DNA from: CAWBFD01 sp963788115
Lineage (GTDB): Bacteria > Actinomycetota > Thermoleophilia > Solirubrobacterales > 70-9
Direction of reading: 5' to 3'
DNA length: 64,000 nucleotides
Assembly: GCA_963788115.1 (NCBI GenBank)
Contig: CAWBFD010000003.1
Coordinates: 248,001 to 312,000 of the forward strand
Shown: positions 17,784-25,461 of the stretch, in pieces
Layout: each line of letters starts with the position of its first letter
How positions within the stretch are numbered: position 1 is the first letter of the stretch
Position numbers and translations under genes: made by a program
Notes under the pieces: generated by a model
The model's database searches: none
What the model was told of the DNA's origin: nothing
Seen by the model: only the letters and a program-made list of their open reading frames with translations

Positions 17784-18365
17784 ATGGAGACCCAAGAGAT
17801 GACAGTCAAGACCGACATCAGCCGCTTCCACATCCACGACGAGCTCACGGCACCCAACGGCAGCATCGGGATCATCAAGGGGGTCCAGGGGGCGGGCGGC
17901 AGCGTCAGCAAGTTCATCGGTGTGCTTGCCGGCTCCCCCTCGGCGCTGCGCGCCTACACGCGCATGCGCCACGAGCTTCGCGGCGGCCAGCTCCCGCCGC
18001 AGACCCGCGATCGAATCGCGCTCGCCGTCGCCGAGCGCCGCGGCGATCCCTACTCGGTCGCCCAGCACGCCAAGCACGCCCGGGCGGCCGGGCTCGGCCT
18101 CGACGAGATCTCGCACGCGCGCGGCTTCACCTCGAGCGACCCCCGGGAGGCGGCGCTGCTGGCCTTCCTCGAGCCGCTGCTCGCGGGCGACGGCCGCCCG
18201 TCCGAGCACCTGGCCGAGGAGGCCCGCGAGACCGGCTGGACCGACGAGCAGCTCCTCGAGGCGGTCGCCCACGTGGCGCTCAACGAGTTCCAGAGCCTGA
18301 TCGCGAACGCGGCGGCGCTCCCGCAGGACCAATCCGATCCGATGGTCCTGCCTGCCGCCGCGTAG
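17784..18365 (+). CDS. carboxymuconolactone decarboxylase (AhpD-like) family protein lacking the redox cysteines
   Basis: 193 residues. The AhpD-like helical fold is evident (LPPQTRDRIALAVAERRGDP then the helix VAQHAKHARAAGL). In AhpD the second motif is CxxCxxxH; here the equivalent positions read DPYSVAQH, so both cysteines are lost (Asp and Ser) while the His stays. Peroxidase-type thiol chemistry is therefore unlikely. ATG 17784 is given; ATG 17799 (MTVKTDISRFHIHDEL), preceded by GGAGACC, is an equally good or better start. The gene is under a promoter with a strong palindromic operator, so it is specifically regulated. Confidence 0.8.
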   Translation: METQEMTVKTDISRFHIHDELTAPNGSIGIIKGVQGAGGSVSKFIGVLAGSPSALRAYTRMRHELRGGQLPPQTRDRIALAVAERRGDPYSVAQHAKHARAAGLGLDEISHARGFTSSDPREAALLAFLEPLLAGDGRPSEHLAEEARETGWTDEQLLEAVAHVALNEFQSLIANAAALPQDQSDPMVLPAAA

Positions 18366-18411
18366 GCGCCTCGGCGCCGCGCGACGGCACCGGCGGACTG
18401 GACGCGCGGCG

Positions 18412-18894
18412 CTATCCGCAATTGGGCCAGGCGCCGGTCCCCGCGCGGTGCTTCAGGGAGACGGCGACGACCGCCTGCGTACGCCATGGATGGCGGATCG
18501 GATCACCGCCCGGCGACCTCGGGGCCCGGCGCCAGGTGGCCCGCATGAACTGGAACGCGCCGCGGTAGCGGCCATCGCCGCCGATCGCCCGAGGGTCGCC
18601 CCCCGACTCGCACTCACTCGTCTGGCGTGCCCAGCGCTTGTCCTTGAGCTTGAAGTCCTGCCAGATCTGGACGTACCGGGCGTCGCCGGCACCCGCGCCG
18701 CCGCCGTCGAGGCCGAGGCCTCCGGTGTCGCCGCGGGAGCTGGCCGCCCCGGCGACCATCGCGACCACGGCCAGCATCACGGCCCAGAACGCGACCCTGT
18801 CCGGCCGGGACTCGACCATTCTGCGGGTGGTGCCGCGCCTCGCCCTGGCCCTTCGCTCGGTTGCCGCCCGCAGGCGGCGATGATCTGCCTCCAT
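18412..18894 (-). CDS. Rpf-like/SLT-type lytic transglycosylase, membrane-anchored or secreted
   Basis: 160 residues. A basic cytoplasmic N-terminus is followed by one hydrophobic segment (about 34-50), a glycine-rich linker, then a transglycosylase-like catalytic domain at about 72-160 with Glu96 in ECESGGDPRAI, GAFQFMRATW, and the closing WPNCG. The two cysteines (95 and 159) likely form a disulfide. Such proteins cleave peptidoglycan and promote growth resumption. Translation begins at ATG 18894, whose Shine-Dalgarno (GAGAGGA) is the last part of a c-di-AMP riboswitch, as is known for rpf-type genes in actinobacteria. Confidence 0.82.
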   Translation of the reverse strand: MEADHRRLRAATERRARARRGTTRRMVESRPDRVAFWAVMLAVVAMVAGAASSRGDTGGLGLDGGGAGAGDARYVQIWQDFKLKDKRWARQTSECESGGDPRAIGGDGRYRGAFQFMRATWRRAPRSPGGDPIRHPWRTQAVVAVSLKHRAGTGAWPNCG

Positions 18895-18898
18895 GTCC

Positions 18899-19025
18899 TC
18901 TCTCGGTGCTTACGGGGTTAGCTGACGGGCTCGCGCCGAAAGAGCTGGCGCTACGCGGCAGATGCCGCAGATTCGCCCCAAGCGTCTTGGGTCCCCCGAT
19001 CCCCGCGATATGAGGCGGGAATTCA
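18899..19025 (-). ncRNA. c-di-AMP riboswitch (ydaO/yuaA type)
   Basis: On the minus strand the leader of the transglycosylase gene contains the landmarks of the ydaO class in order: ATCGGGGGACCC, a CCAAG/CTTGG hairpin followed by GGGGCGAATC, a GCGGCA/TGCCGC hairpin, TAGCGCC, GGCGCGAGCCCGTCAGC, TAACCCCGTAAGCACCGAG and finally AGAGGAC just before the ATG. Family knowledge: this riboswitch binds c-di-AMP and turns off cell wall hydrolase and osmolyte genes. Here the 3' side of the fold contains or abuts the ribosome binding site, so control of translation is likely. The exact 5' boundary is uncertain. Confidence 0.8.
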
Positions 19026-19181
19026 GCGGAAGATCGCACGATCCTAACAAATCGCCTGGCGGAAGTTCTGAATCCACAGCCGGAAGTCTGCCTTCCATGA
19101 GCAATCGCTAACCGTCTCCCTTTGCGGAAGCCGCTGCCATCCCTGCCCGAGATTCGACCCGGCAGACTACGTGCAGACATA

Positions 19182-19209
19182 GAGAAACCCCGCCTTGGCG
19201 GGGTTTCTC
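19182..19209. terminator. rnpB terminator hairpin
   Basis: Perfect 13-bp stem GAGAAACCCCGCC / GGCGGGGTTTCTC with a minimal loop, directly downstream of the RNase P RNA 3' end on the minus strand. There is no long U-tract after the stem; the internal TTT may suffice. Confidence 0.75.
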
Positions 19210-19212
19210 CGT

Positions 19213-19577
19213 AGCAGGCCTGTAAGCCGGATTCTGTCTGGTGCAGTCATCCATCTCGCCGGAACCTGCGTTCCGGCGGGGCCGCTCGCGCGGCCCTGCG
19301 CCCTACCTGGACCTCGCCGAGCCGGGTCGTCGGTCCTGCTTGGGCTCGCACCGGGCGGGGTTTGCCTGGCCGCCGCGTCACCGCGGCGCCGGTGCGCTCT
19401 TACCGCACCATTTCACCTTTGCCTGTGCGCAACTCACGTGATCGCCGCGCCATCGGCCGTGTGTTTCTGTGGCACTTTCCCGCGGCTTTCGCCGGGTGGG
19501 CGTTACCCACCGCCCTCGCCCTATGGTGTCCGGACTTTCCTCGAGGGTCACCTCCCCCGCGACTGCATGGCCTACGC
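19213..19577 (-). ncRNA. rnpB: RNase P RNA (class A)
   Basis: On the minus strand the conserved signatures appear in order: GAGGAAAGTCCGGACACCAT (P4 5' strand and neighbours), AGGGTGAAA-like joining region written as AGGCAAAGGTGAAATGG, GGTAAGAGCGCACC, GGCAAACCCC, and the terminal ACAGAATCCGGCTTA (P4 3' strand). The ends pair to form P1 (GTAGGCC with GGCCTGC), which sets the limits to about 365 nucleotides. It is the catalytic RNA that matures tRNA 5' ends. A hairpin terminator follows. Confidence 0.95.
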
Positions 19578-19607
19578 AGTCAATTGTAAGGCGGTTCCAC
19601 GGAGCCG

Positions 19608-19817
19608 CTACGAGAGCTGGGCGCCGCAGTCGGCGCAGCCGTCCGCCGCCGACATCGAGCCGCCGCAGACGGGGCACCCCGCGCGGCCCTCTGCCGCGAG
19701 GTCCTCCCACGCTCGGAGGATGATCTCCTCCAGCGCTACCTCGTGCGGCTCGAAGAGCTGCGACGTCTGCGGCCGCTCCATGTCGGCGACCCTCGATTCG
19801 GTGGCGACGGCGCTCAT
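19608..19817 (-). CDS. small zinc-ribbon protein coupled to lexA
   Basis: 69 residues. A polar helical N-terminus (LFEPHEVALEEIILRAWEDL) is followed by a compact zinc ribbon, CPVCGG then CADCGAQ. The ATG shares one base with the lexA stop (TGATG), so it is translated with LexA and presumably under the same SOS control. I do not recognise a named family. The ribbon could contact DNA, RNA or a protein partner; no enzymatic motif is present. The gene ends 31 bases before rnpB begins. Confidence 0.72.
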   Translation of the reverse strand: MSAVATESRVADMERPQTSQLFEPHEVALEEIILRAWEDLAAEGRAGCPVCGGSMSAADGCADCGAQLS

Positions 19818-20419
19818 CAGACCCTCCTGAACACACCCACGACCTTGCCGAGAAGCTCGGCCTCGCGGGTGCGGATCGGCTTGTAGGCGTTGTTCGCCGG
19901 CTGCAGGCGAATCCGGTCCTTCTCGCGATAGAACCGCTTCACCGTGGCCTCGTCACCCAGCAGCGCAACCACGATCTCCCCGTTGTCGGCGTCGGGACCG
20001 GGGCGAACGACCACGTAGTCATCCTCGAGGATCCCCGCATCGCGCATCGAGTCGCCACGTACCTGGAGGATGTAGTCGCCCTGCTCGCCCCCGATCAGCT
20101 CGGGGACTTCGACGTATTCCTCGATGTTCTCCTCGGCCAGGATCGGTTGACCTGCGGCGACGCTTCCCACCATCGGCAGGCCGGGGCCACGCACGGCCCG
20201 CTTCGCCTTGCCGACCAGGAGCTCGATCGCGCGCGGCTTGCTCGGGTCGCGCCGCAGGAGCCCGATCTTCTCCAGGTTCGCGAGGTGGGCATGCACGGTT
20301 GACGACGACGTCAAGCCGACGGCCTTGCCGATCTCGCGCACGGTCGGCGGATACCCGTACTTGGCCGCGTAGCGGCGGATGAAATCGAAGATCTCCTTTT
20401 GGCGCTTGGTCAGATCCAT
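19817..20419 (-). CDS. lexA: LexA repressor
   Basis: 200 residues, S24 peptidase family. The winged helix at 1-65 (KRQKEIFDFIRRYAAKYGYP, TSSSTVHAHLANLE) recognises the SOS box. Autocleavage should occur between Ala89 and Gly90 (SVAAGQP), with the catalytic pair Ser124 (VRGDSMRDAGI) and Lys161 (ATVKRFY). It represses DNA-damage genes and itself through the box at 20468-20480. An in-frame extension upstream would run over the box, and ATG 20419 matches the family start MDLTKRQKEI. It forms an operon with the zinc-ribbon gene. Confidence 0.96.
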   Translation of the reverse strand: MDLTKRQKEIFDFIRRYAAKYGYPPTVREIGKAVGLTSSSTVHAHLANLEKIGLLRRDPSKPRAIELLVGKAKRAVRGPGLPMVGSVAAGQPILAEENIEEYVEVPELIGGEQGDYILQVRGDSMRDAGILEDDYVVVRPGPDADNGEIVVALLGDEATVKRFYREKDRIRLQPANNAYKPIRTREAELLGKVVGVFRRV

Positions 20420-20467
20420 TTCGGCCCCCGGACTCGAGCGGCTCGTTGCGAGCTCGATCGCTTACCA

Positions 20468-20480
20468 GAACACATGTTCG
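20468..20480. promoter_or_regulatory. LexA (SOS) box upstream of lexA
   Basis: GAACACATGTTCG, a perfect GAAC-N4-GTTC palindrome, 48 bases before the lexA start; autoregulation as in other actinobacteria. Confidence 0.88.
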
Positions 20481-20690
20481 CATAGTAGACCTCTGGCCGG
20501 ACGGATGCAAGGGCGCGGGAGGGACGTCGGCCGCGCCGCGAGCGAGCGCTGACGGGGGCGCCCGCCGTGGGCGCGAGCGGCGCGCTGGCCGGTAGGCGCC
20601 GCGCGTCGGCGCGAACCAGCGCTTAAACCCTGGATGCCATGGACAACTGCAGGTTCGTCCGCCACGCGCCCACTAGAATCGTGCCGTCCC

Positions 20691-20776
20691 GCGCCTGTGG
20701 CGGAACTGGTAGACGCGCAAGGTTGAGGGCCTTGTCCCCGGTTACGGGGGTGGGAGTTCGACTCTCCCCGGGCGCA
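20691..20776 (+). tRNA. tRNA-Leu (anticodon GAG)
   Basis: 86 nucleotides. Acceptor GCGCCTG pairs with CGGGCGC, discriminator A. The D-arm follows. Anticodon stem CAAGG/CCTTG has loop TTGAGGG (anticodon GAG, reads CUC/CUU). The long variable arm (CCCCG/CGGGG) is typical of leucine tRNAs. The T-arm is GGGAG-TTCGACT-CTCCC. CCA is not encoded. Confidence 0.95.
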
Positions 20777-20856
20777 TTTAACCCTGCAAATCGCCATATT
20801 CGGGAGGGCGCCCGCAGGCGAGGGTCGCGCCGGGTGAATTAGAGGTTCTCGACCGC

Positions 20857-21027
20857 ATGCGGGGACCGGTATTCGACGAGGCGCGCACTGTCGAGGGCTT
20901 CGCAAAGGTCCGGGTCGACTCCGAGACCGGCACGGTGGTCTGGCCGGGTGGCGCCGATCTCGCGCCGGACACGCTCTACGAGCGCATTCGCACTGGCGTG
21001 TGGCCAGGGCAGAACATCGCGGCCTGA
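20857..21027 (+). pseudogene. DUF2442 C-terminal remnant beside tRNA-Leu
   Basis: The 56-codon frame begins MRGPVFDEARTVEGFAKVRV and continues with TVVWPGGADLAPDTLYERI, the conserved second half of DUF2442 proteins (small partners of DUF4160 in toxin-antitoxin-like pairs). The first half should lie where the tRNA 3' region and 80 bases of spacer now are, and an in-frame stop occurs at 20779. The gene has therefore lost its N-terminus, perhaps through an insertion or deletion next to the tRNA. From 21028 to 21240 I see no gene. Confidence 0.6.
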
Positions 21028-21240
21028 CCGGCTGGCCAACGCCCGCTTCCCGCCCTCCCAATTCACACGCGATTGTCAGAGCCAACCGCGGATTCCGCGC
21101 GACTTCTCCTTCTCGGGAGATGAAAATCACCTCGGAAGCTGACGTCCAACCGACCGCCGCAGTCCATCGAGGACCGTGAGCGAGGATTGCGGCTCCATAT
21201 CTCTTCGCATCAGGCGGCCCCCTCCTGTAGAAAACGGAGG

Positions 21241-21591
21241 GTGACGATCGAAAGGGCAGTGCCAAACGTCAGGTCGGACCGCCCCGTCGAGACGCGCGAA
21301 TTCTTCACAGAGTTGCTCGGCTTCGAGGTCGCGATGGACCTGGGCTGGGTCGTGACCGTCGCATCGCCGACCAACCCCGCGGCCCAGGTGACCATCGTCG
21401 GCAACGACGATCCCGCTGCGCCCGGGATCTCGGTCGAGGTCGATGACGTCGACGCGGTCCACGCCAGGGCAGCGGAGCGGGGGCTCGAGATCGCCTATCC
21501 CCTGCGCGACGAGGAGTGGGGCGTTCGACGCTTCATGCTTCGCGAGCCGAGCGGCACGATCGTGAACGTCCTCTCCCACCGCTCCGACTGA
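21241..21591 (+). CDS. VOC/glyoxalase-fold protein
   Basis: 116 residues, one vicinal-oxygen-chelate module. It starts TIERAVPNVRSDRPVETREF, where the usual first metal His is absent (VPNV), and ends MLREPSGTIVNVLSH. In that tail the final metal-ligand Glu position reads Asn (TIVNVLS). The missing ligands point to a metal-free binding protein of the bleomycin-resistance-like type. The GTG start at 21241 is immediately preceded by GGAGG, with unusually short spacing, so the true start is uncertain; an in-frame start at 21187 exists. Confidence 0.72.
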   Translation: MTIERAVPNVRSDRPVETREFFTELLGFEVAMDLGWVVTVASPTNPAAQVTIVGNDDPAAPGISVEVDDVDAVHARAAERGLEIAYPLRDEEWGVRRFMLREPSGTIVNVLSHRSD

Positions 21592-21797
21592 CCTCGGACG
21601 CGGCGAAGGAGACCGAACGCGAGCCGCTCGAAACCGAGGTGGCGTCGGAATCGGCACCGGCTTGACCGGCGCCAGCCGCCCGCTCGCCCGAACCGGAACG
21701 ACACGCCACCGGCGATCGCTTCCCAGCGGCCCAGCCCTCGACGAGAGCCACCGCCACCTCGTGCCCGCGGTGCCAGGTGGCAGTCGCGACATCCCGC

Positions 21798-22676
21798 TCA
21801 GCGGGCGTTGCCGAGCAGGATCCGCGCCCAGTCGTCGGGGGCCTCCAGGGCGGCGAAATGGCCGGTGTCGCGAAGCACGATGTCACGGGCGCCGGGAACG
21901 GACTCGATGTTGGCCTGACGATCCGAGGGCCGCGACCAATCCTCGTCGCCATACACCAACGTGGCCGGGACGTTGATGTGGGGATATCGCTCGCGGGCCG
22001 CAATCAGGCTTTCCAGGTTGCGGTAGATCGCTCGGGCCACGGTTGGGTACCCGGGACGCCGGCCGACGCGACGGAGCTCATCGAGGTAGTCGTCCGGTAG
22101 TTGACTGGGGTCGTGCAGTCCGCCTCGCATCACGCCCTTGAGGATCCATTTGTTTTCGAGGCGGGCGCCGATCGGGCCAATCACCGGAGCGCGGACGTTT
22201 CCAATCACCAGCCGCGCGAGAAGATTCGCTCGCTTGATCCCGTCGGCGAAGTCGTAGGTGTTGAAGGCGACGATGCGGCGCACTCGGTCGCCGAGGTCCA
22301 CGGACGCGGTCAGCGACAGCGTGGCGCCCATCGATTCACCCGCAAGCGTGAGATCGGAGAGGCCCAGATCCTCGACGACCCGAACGACCGCGGCCCGCAG
22401 CGCCGGCTCCTCGTAGCTGGCGCCGGGGACGATGTCGGACCATCCCATGCCAGGGAAGTCGACCGCGTAGACCGTGTACGCGTCGGTGATCCGAGGCACG
22501 ACGCGCTGGAAGTGGTCGAGCTGGGTGCGAACCGTGTGCATCAGGACCAGGGGTGGGCCCGTGCCTGCGCGGAGGTATCGGACGCGGGCGCCGCCGCTCA
22601 GCGTGACGTAGCCAATCTCCCCGCCGTCGCACCACGACTCGGTGTAGTCGTGCGCCGCCTTGTCCTCGTCTCGCAT
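21798..22676 (-). CDS. alpha/beta hydrolase
   Basis: 292 residues. Nucleophile Ser115 in the elbow AGESMGATL, acid Asp246 or Asp244 in VYGDEDWSRP, and base His273 in DTGHFAALE complete a hydrolase triad; HG-type oxyanion residues occur at LMHTVRT. A cap insertion lies between about 140 and 215. It is cytoplasmic, with no signal peptide. Substrate unknown (esterase, epoxide or dehalogenase-like). It stands alone between two small genes. Confidence 0.85.
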   Translation of the reverse strand: MRDEDKAAHDYTESWCDGGEIGYVTLSGGARVRYLRAGTGPPLVLMHTVRTQLDHFQRVVPRITDAYTVYAVDFPGMGWSDIVPGASYEEPALRAAVVRVVEDLGLSDLTLAGESMGATLSLTASVDLGDRVRRIVAFNTYDFADGIKRANLLARLVIGNVRAPVIGPIGARLENKWILKGVMRGGLHDPSQLPDDYLDELRRVGRRPGYPTVARAIYRNLESLIAARERYPHINVPATLVYGDEDWSRPSDRQANIESVPGARDIVLRDTGHFAALEAPDDWARILLGNAR

Positions 22677-22831
22677 CGGTTCCAGCCTCTCGCCCCGTCG
22701 CCGCGCGCTGACACACGGCGCAGCTGACGATAAGGGCTAACGGCAGTGGATGTCAGCCTTCGACCCCCGGACCGGCCTCTACGACACGCTCGCCGAGCGG
22801 CCGCGGTCCGGGCGCCCCTATGCCGCAGCCG

Positions 22832-23227
22832 CTACGGGCGCACCCCGGCGGCTTCGAGGGCCTCTTCGCGATCGAGGAAAACCCGCTCGGCGGCGATCAG
22901 GCCGTCGCGGATGCGGCTCACGCCCGTGAGGTCGCGCACGACCTCGGCGCCGCTCTTGCGACCGGTGCTGATCGATCGGTAGAAGCTCACCACCACCCCA
23001 TCGCCCTCGAAGATGCGCTCGATCTCCCAGTGAACCTCGGCCCAGGTCTCCCGCATCTCCGCAATCCAACGTCCGATCGGATCATCGCCCTCGAACGTCC
23101 TGCCGAACTCCGTTATCGGTGTCTGGATCACCACGTCCTCCGTGTAGCAGGCGCGGATGGCCGGAACGTCCAACTTGTTCCAGGCGTCGAACGAGCGTCG
23201 CACGATCTCGACATCCTTCTGCGACAT
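22832..23227 (-). CDS. SnoaL-like/NTF2-fold protein
   Basis: 131 residues matching the NTF2-like superfamily: MSQKDVEIVRRSFDAWNKLD at the N-terminus, EDVVIQTPI, an ETWAEVHWEIERIFEGDGVV strand pair, and a C-terminal helix with VFLDREEALEAAG. Such proteins are ligand-binding or cyclase-like cones, frequently free-standing in actinobacteria. No catalytic residues can be assigned. Confidence 0.8.
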   Translation of the reverse strand: MSQKDVEIVRRSFDAWNKLDVPAIRACYTEDVVIQTPITEFGRTFEGDDPIGRWIAEMRETWAEVHWEIERIFEGDGVVVSFYRSISTGRKSGAEVVRDLTGVSRIRDGLIAAERVFLDREEALEAAGVRP

Positions 23228-23601
23228 CGCCCGCCCAGTATCTCCGCTCTGGCCGTGACCTAGCCGAGCCGGCCCTCAACGCCAAACCCCCCAGATGCTT
23301 TTGTGGGAATTGGGGACGCCCCAACCCGGACAATTCGCGTTGATCGTCAACGTCTGGGGGGAGAAGGGAAGGCGAGGCGAAACCGGATTGGGACGCCTGC
23401 CTGTACTGATGGAGGCGGCGGCCTGGCGGCTTCCAGGGCCGCGCTCGCCGGCGCGGGGTTGCACCCGACGAGGGGCGACGAGTCGATGGCAGGCTCCCCC
23501 CGCTGAGGCGTAGCGGGCAGCTCGCCCCTGCTCGAGGTCGCGGGATACTTGGCGGGCGATGTCGCGGGAGCGCGACTACATGCCAACGAAGGAGGAGAGA
23601 G
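23228..23601. repeat. intergenic stretch with nested inverted repeats (23287-23361)
   Basis: No gene is seen here. CCCCCCAGATG (23287-23297) pairs with CGTCTGGGGGG (23351-23361). Inside are GAATTG (23307) with CAATTC (23331), the hairpin TTGGGG-ACG-CCCCAA (23310-23324) and the hairpin CGTTGA-TCG-TCAACG (23338-23352). The four overlapping symmetries in 75 bases suggest a structured RNA, a repetitive extragenic element or a recombination end. The remaining 240 bases are GC-rich and featureless to my eye. Confidence 0.5.
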
Positions 23602-23874
23602 TTGATCCTGGCCACGGCGAAAATCGAGGATTTCGACCGCTTCTGGAGTGCCTTCTCAACCAAGGGGGCTGAAAAGCGAGAGCAGTATGGGTCCAAGGGC
23701 TCGCGCGTCTTTCGCGACCCCAATGAGGACGATCGGGTCTGGGTGGTTTTCGACATGGATGAGGAGGGATATAACAACCTATTGTCCGATCCTGAGATGC
23801 CGCCGATCTTTCAGGAGGCGGGGCTCCAAGGCAGGCCCCAGACGGCAGAGTTCGCCCGCCAGCACGACGCCTAG
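23602..23874 (+). CDS. small ABM/dabb-like protein of unknown function
   Basis: 90 residues; begins MILATAKIEDFDRFWSAFST and contains RVFRDPNEDDRVWVVFDMDE then NNLLSDPEMPPIFQEAGL. This is the pattern of ferredoxin-like dimeric alpha-beta barrel proteins (monooxygenase or cyclase-like), where a Trp/Phe strand precedes a short helix. The TTG start is supported by a very strong ribosome binding site (AAGGAGGAGAGA ending one base before it). Codon use is less GC-biased than its neighbours, hinting at transfer. Confidence 0.65.
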   Translation: MILATAKIEDFDRFWSAFSTKGAEKREQYGSKGSRVFRDPNEDDRVWVVFDMDEEGYNNLLSDPEMPPIFQEAGLQGRPQTAEFARQHDA

Positions 23875-24152
23875 CCCAGGCCCCGAATCGCATCCCGGAA
23901 ACCCGCTGGCTGCCATGGGCGTACGTCATTGTGGGGCTCGTGGGTGTCGCTGCCGCCATCTACGGGACTCGCCTCAAGTACATCGGCGGTGCCGGAAACG
24001 GGAGCTGAAAAAGAAGCCGGCTGGCTGCAGGGCAAGCCAGGGCCCGCTCGTTTCGGTTCCCGGGAGCCAGGTAGGATGATCCAGCCGCACGGAGGGCTCC
24101 CCCCCTCCCTCCCGCAAGCGGTTTCTATCGAGAGGAAGAACGGGGGGTCGCT

Positions 24153-24497
24153 ATGAGCGACCAAGCCCGATCGATCGAGCGAGGCTTGCTCACGATCTTG
24201 AGCGAGCCGCATAGCACCGCTGCCCTCGTCACGGTCAGGGGCGAGATGGACGGCTCGAACGCCAGGGACCTGGAGGATGAGCTGATCCGCCTGGACAAGG
24301 AGGGGCGCTCGCAAATAGTGCTCGACGTGAGCCGCTTGGAGTTCATCGACTCGACCGGACTGGCCGTGCTGGTCAGAGCCCACCGACGAATCGAGAGAGA
24401 CCACCACATCCTGATCCTCGTGCGGCCGCAGGGGATGCAGGTCGTCCGAGCCTTCGAGCTCAGTGGCCTGGATCAGGCACTGTTCTTCGTCGACTGA
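24153..24497 (+). CDS. STAS-domain anti-sigma factor antagonist
   Basis: 114 residues, a single STAS domain: VTVRGEMDGSNARDLEDELI, then VLDVSRLEFIDSTGLAVLVR with the phosphorylatable Ser (DSTG), then a C-terminal FELSGLDQALFFVD. By family knowledge it would bind an anti-sigma serine kinase and release a sigma factor when dephosphorylated. No kinase or sigma-B-like gene adjoins it, so the partner must be elsewhere. ATG 24153 follows GGGGGGTCGCT. The 278 bases upstream hold no full gene, only a short open stretch with one hydrophobic segment near 23900-24008. Confidence 0.85.
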   Translation: MSDQARSIERGLLTILSEPHSTAALVTVRGEMDGSNARDLEDELIRLDKEGRSQIVLDVSRLEFIDSTGLAVLVRAHRRIERDHHILILVRPQGMQVVRAFELSGLDQALFFVD

Positions 24498-24883
24498 TGC
24501 GGCAAAAGCAGGCGGGGACCCCCCTTGAACGAGCGGGGCCGCCTCGCGGCGGCCCGCACTCCTGTCAGCTAACCCCGCATCGAGACCGCGAAGCGACGGA
24601 GCGGAACCGATGGGGGAACCACCCTGCGAGTACCCGTGTGGGCGACGAGAAAACCCAGCGCGGTCTTTCGCCACCGCGCCATCGGGCTTCCGCAGAAAAT
24701 GTGTTCCCATTAGCGTCAACCGCCTCGCCGGCGGCACGCCCCTGGCTTCCCCCTCCTGATGATTCCAGAACTCCTCGTGCACCTCGAGCCCGCTGCTGGC
24801 ACTGGGGCGCGTAGCGATCCGGCAGAGTGCGGGGCACAGGCATCCGTAGCACCCGATGCGGGAGCGGGTGAGACGATGCGAAC
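24498..24883 (+). other. gene-free stretch
   Basis: I see no protein gene here. A GCGGGCC-rich hairpin (about 24536-24556) is followed by CTCCTGTCAGCTAACCCCGC (24559-24578), which shares GTCAGCTAACCCCG with the 3' half of the c-di-AMP riboswitch at 19 kb. The other conserved parts of that riboswitch are not evident and the next gene is 300 bases away. Confidence 0.3.
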
Positions 24884-25279
24884 GTGGATGCTGCGGAGTT
24901 GCGTCGGTGGTGTCTCGCGCAGAGCGGGGCGGTTGAGGACTTCCCGTTCGGCCCCGAGCACTCCGTATTCAAGGTGGGCGGCAAGATGTTCGCGCTGAGC
25001 ACCCTCGATCGCACGCCGCTCGAAGTGAGCGCCAAGTGCGAGCCGGAGCTGGCGCTTCAGTTACGGGACACCTACAGCGCGATCCGTCCCGGCTACCACC
25101 TGAGCAAGCGCCACTGGAACACGATCACGCTCGACGACAGCCTGTCCGACCAGCTCGTGCGCGAGCTCATCGCGGACTCCTACGACCTCGTCGTCAGCGC
25201 GCTCCCGAAGCGTACGCGCGAGGAGCTCGGGTGGGCGCCGGAGCCGGACCGGCCGGGACCGGCTGAGCGCCCCCGCTAG
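24884..25279 (+). CDS. MmcQ/YjbR-family protein
   Basis: 131 residues, CyaY-like fold used in MmcQ/YjbR proteins. Signature segments: CLAQSGAVEDFPFGPEHSVF, VGGKMFALSTLD, LSAKCEP-like SAKCEPELALQLRD, and GYHLSKRHWNTITLDDSL near the C-terminus. The family binds DNA weakly or has an unknown role. GTG 24884 gives the family start VDAAELRRWCL. A short Pro/Arg-rich tail follows. Confidence 0.85.
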   Translation: MDAAELRRWCLAQSGAVEDFPFGPEHSVFKVGGKMFALSTLDRTPLEVSAKCEPELALQLRDTYSAIRPGYHLSKRHWNTITLDDSLSDQLVRELIADSYDLVVSALPKRTREELGWAPEPDRPGPAERPR

Positions 25280-25320
25280 TGCGGTCGTTCGCAAGCATGT
25301 GACGAGGGAGGTCCGCTCGT

Positions 25321-25461
25321 CTACTGCGAGCACGACCGGTCCGCGCGCGTGACGCGAGGGGCGGCGACAAGGCCGACCGCGAAGCCGTCGGCGATCCACT
25401 GGCCCAGGCAGAACGGGCAGACGAGGAGCTCGCCGATCTTCGGGAGCGCCGGTGGTGGGTC
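25321..25461 (-). pseudogene. DUF1360 membrane protein remnant
   Basis: A 46-codon minus-strand frame bounded by stops encodes ALPKIGELLVCPFCLGQW and continues IADGFAVGLVAAPRVTRA, the conserved CPFCxGxW core of DUF1360 membrane proteins. Both the upstream N-terminal helix and the C-terminal half are missing, so this is a relic. Confidence 0.6.

Noticed and set aside
19213..19577. Several short protein frames across the RNase P RNA
   Set aside because: The class A RNase P signatures and P1 pairing explain the whole segment.
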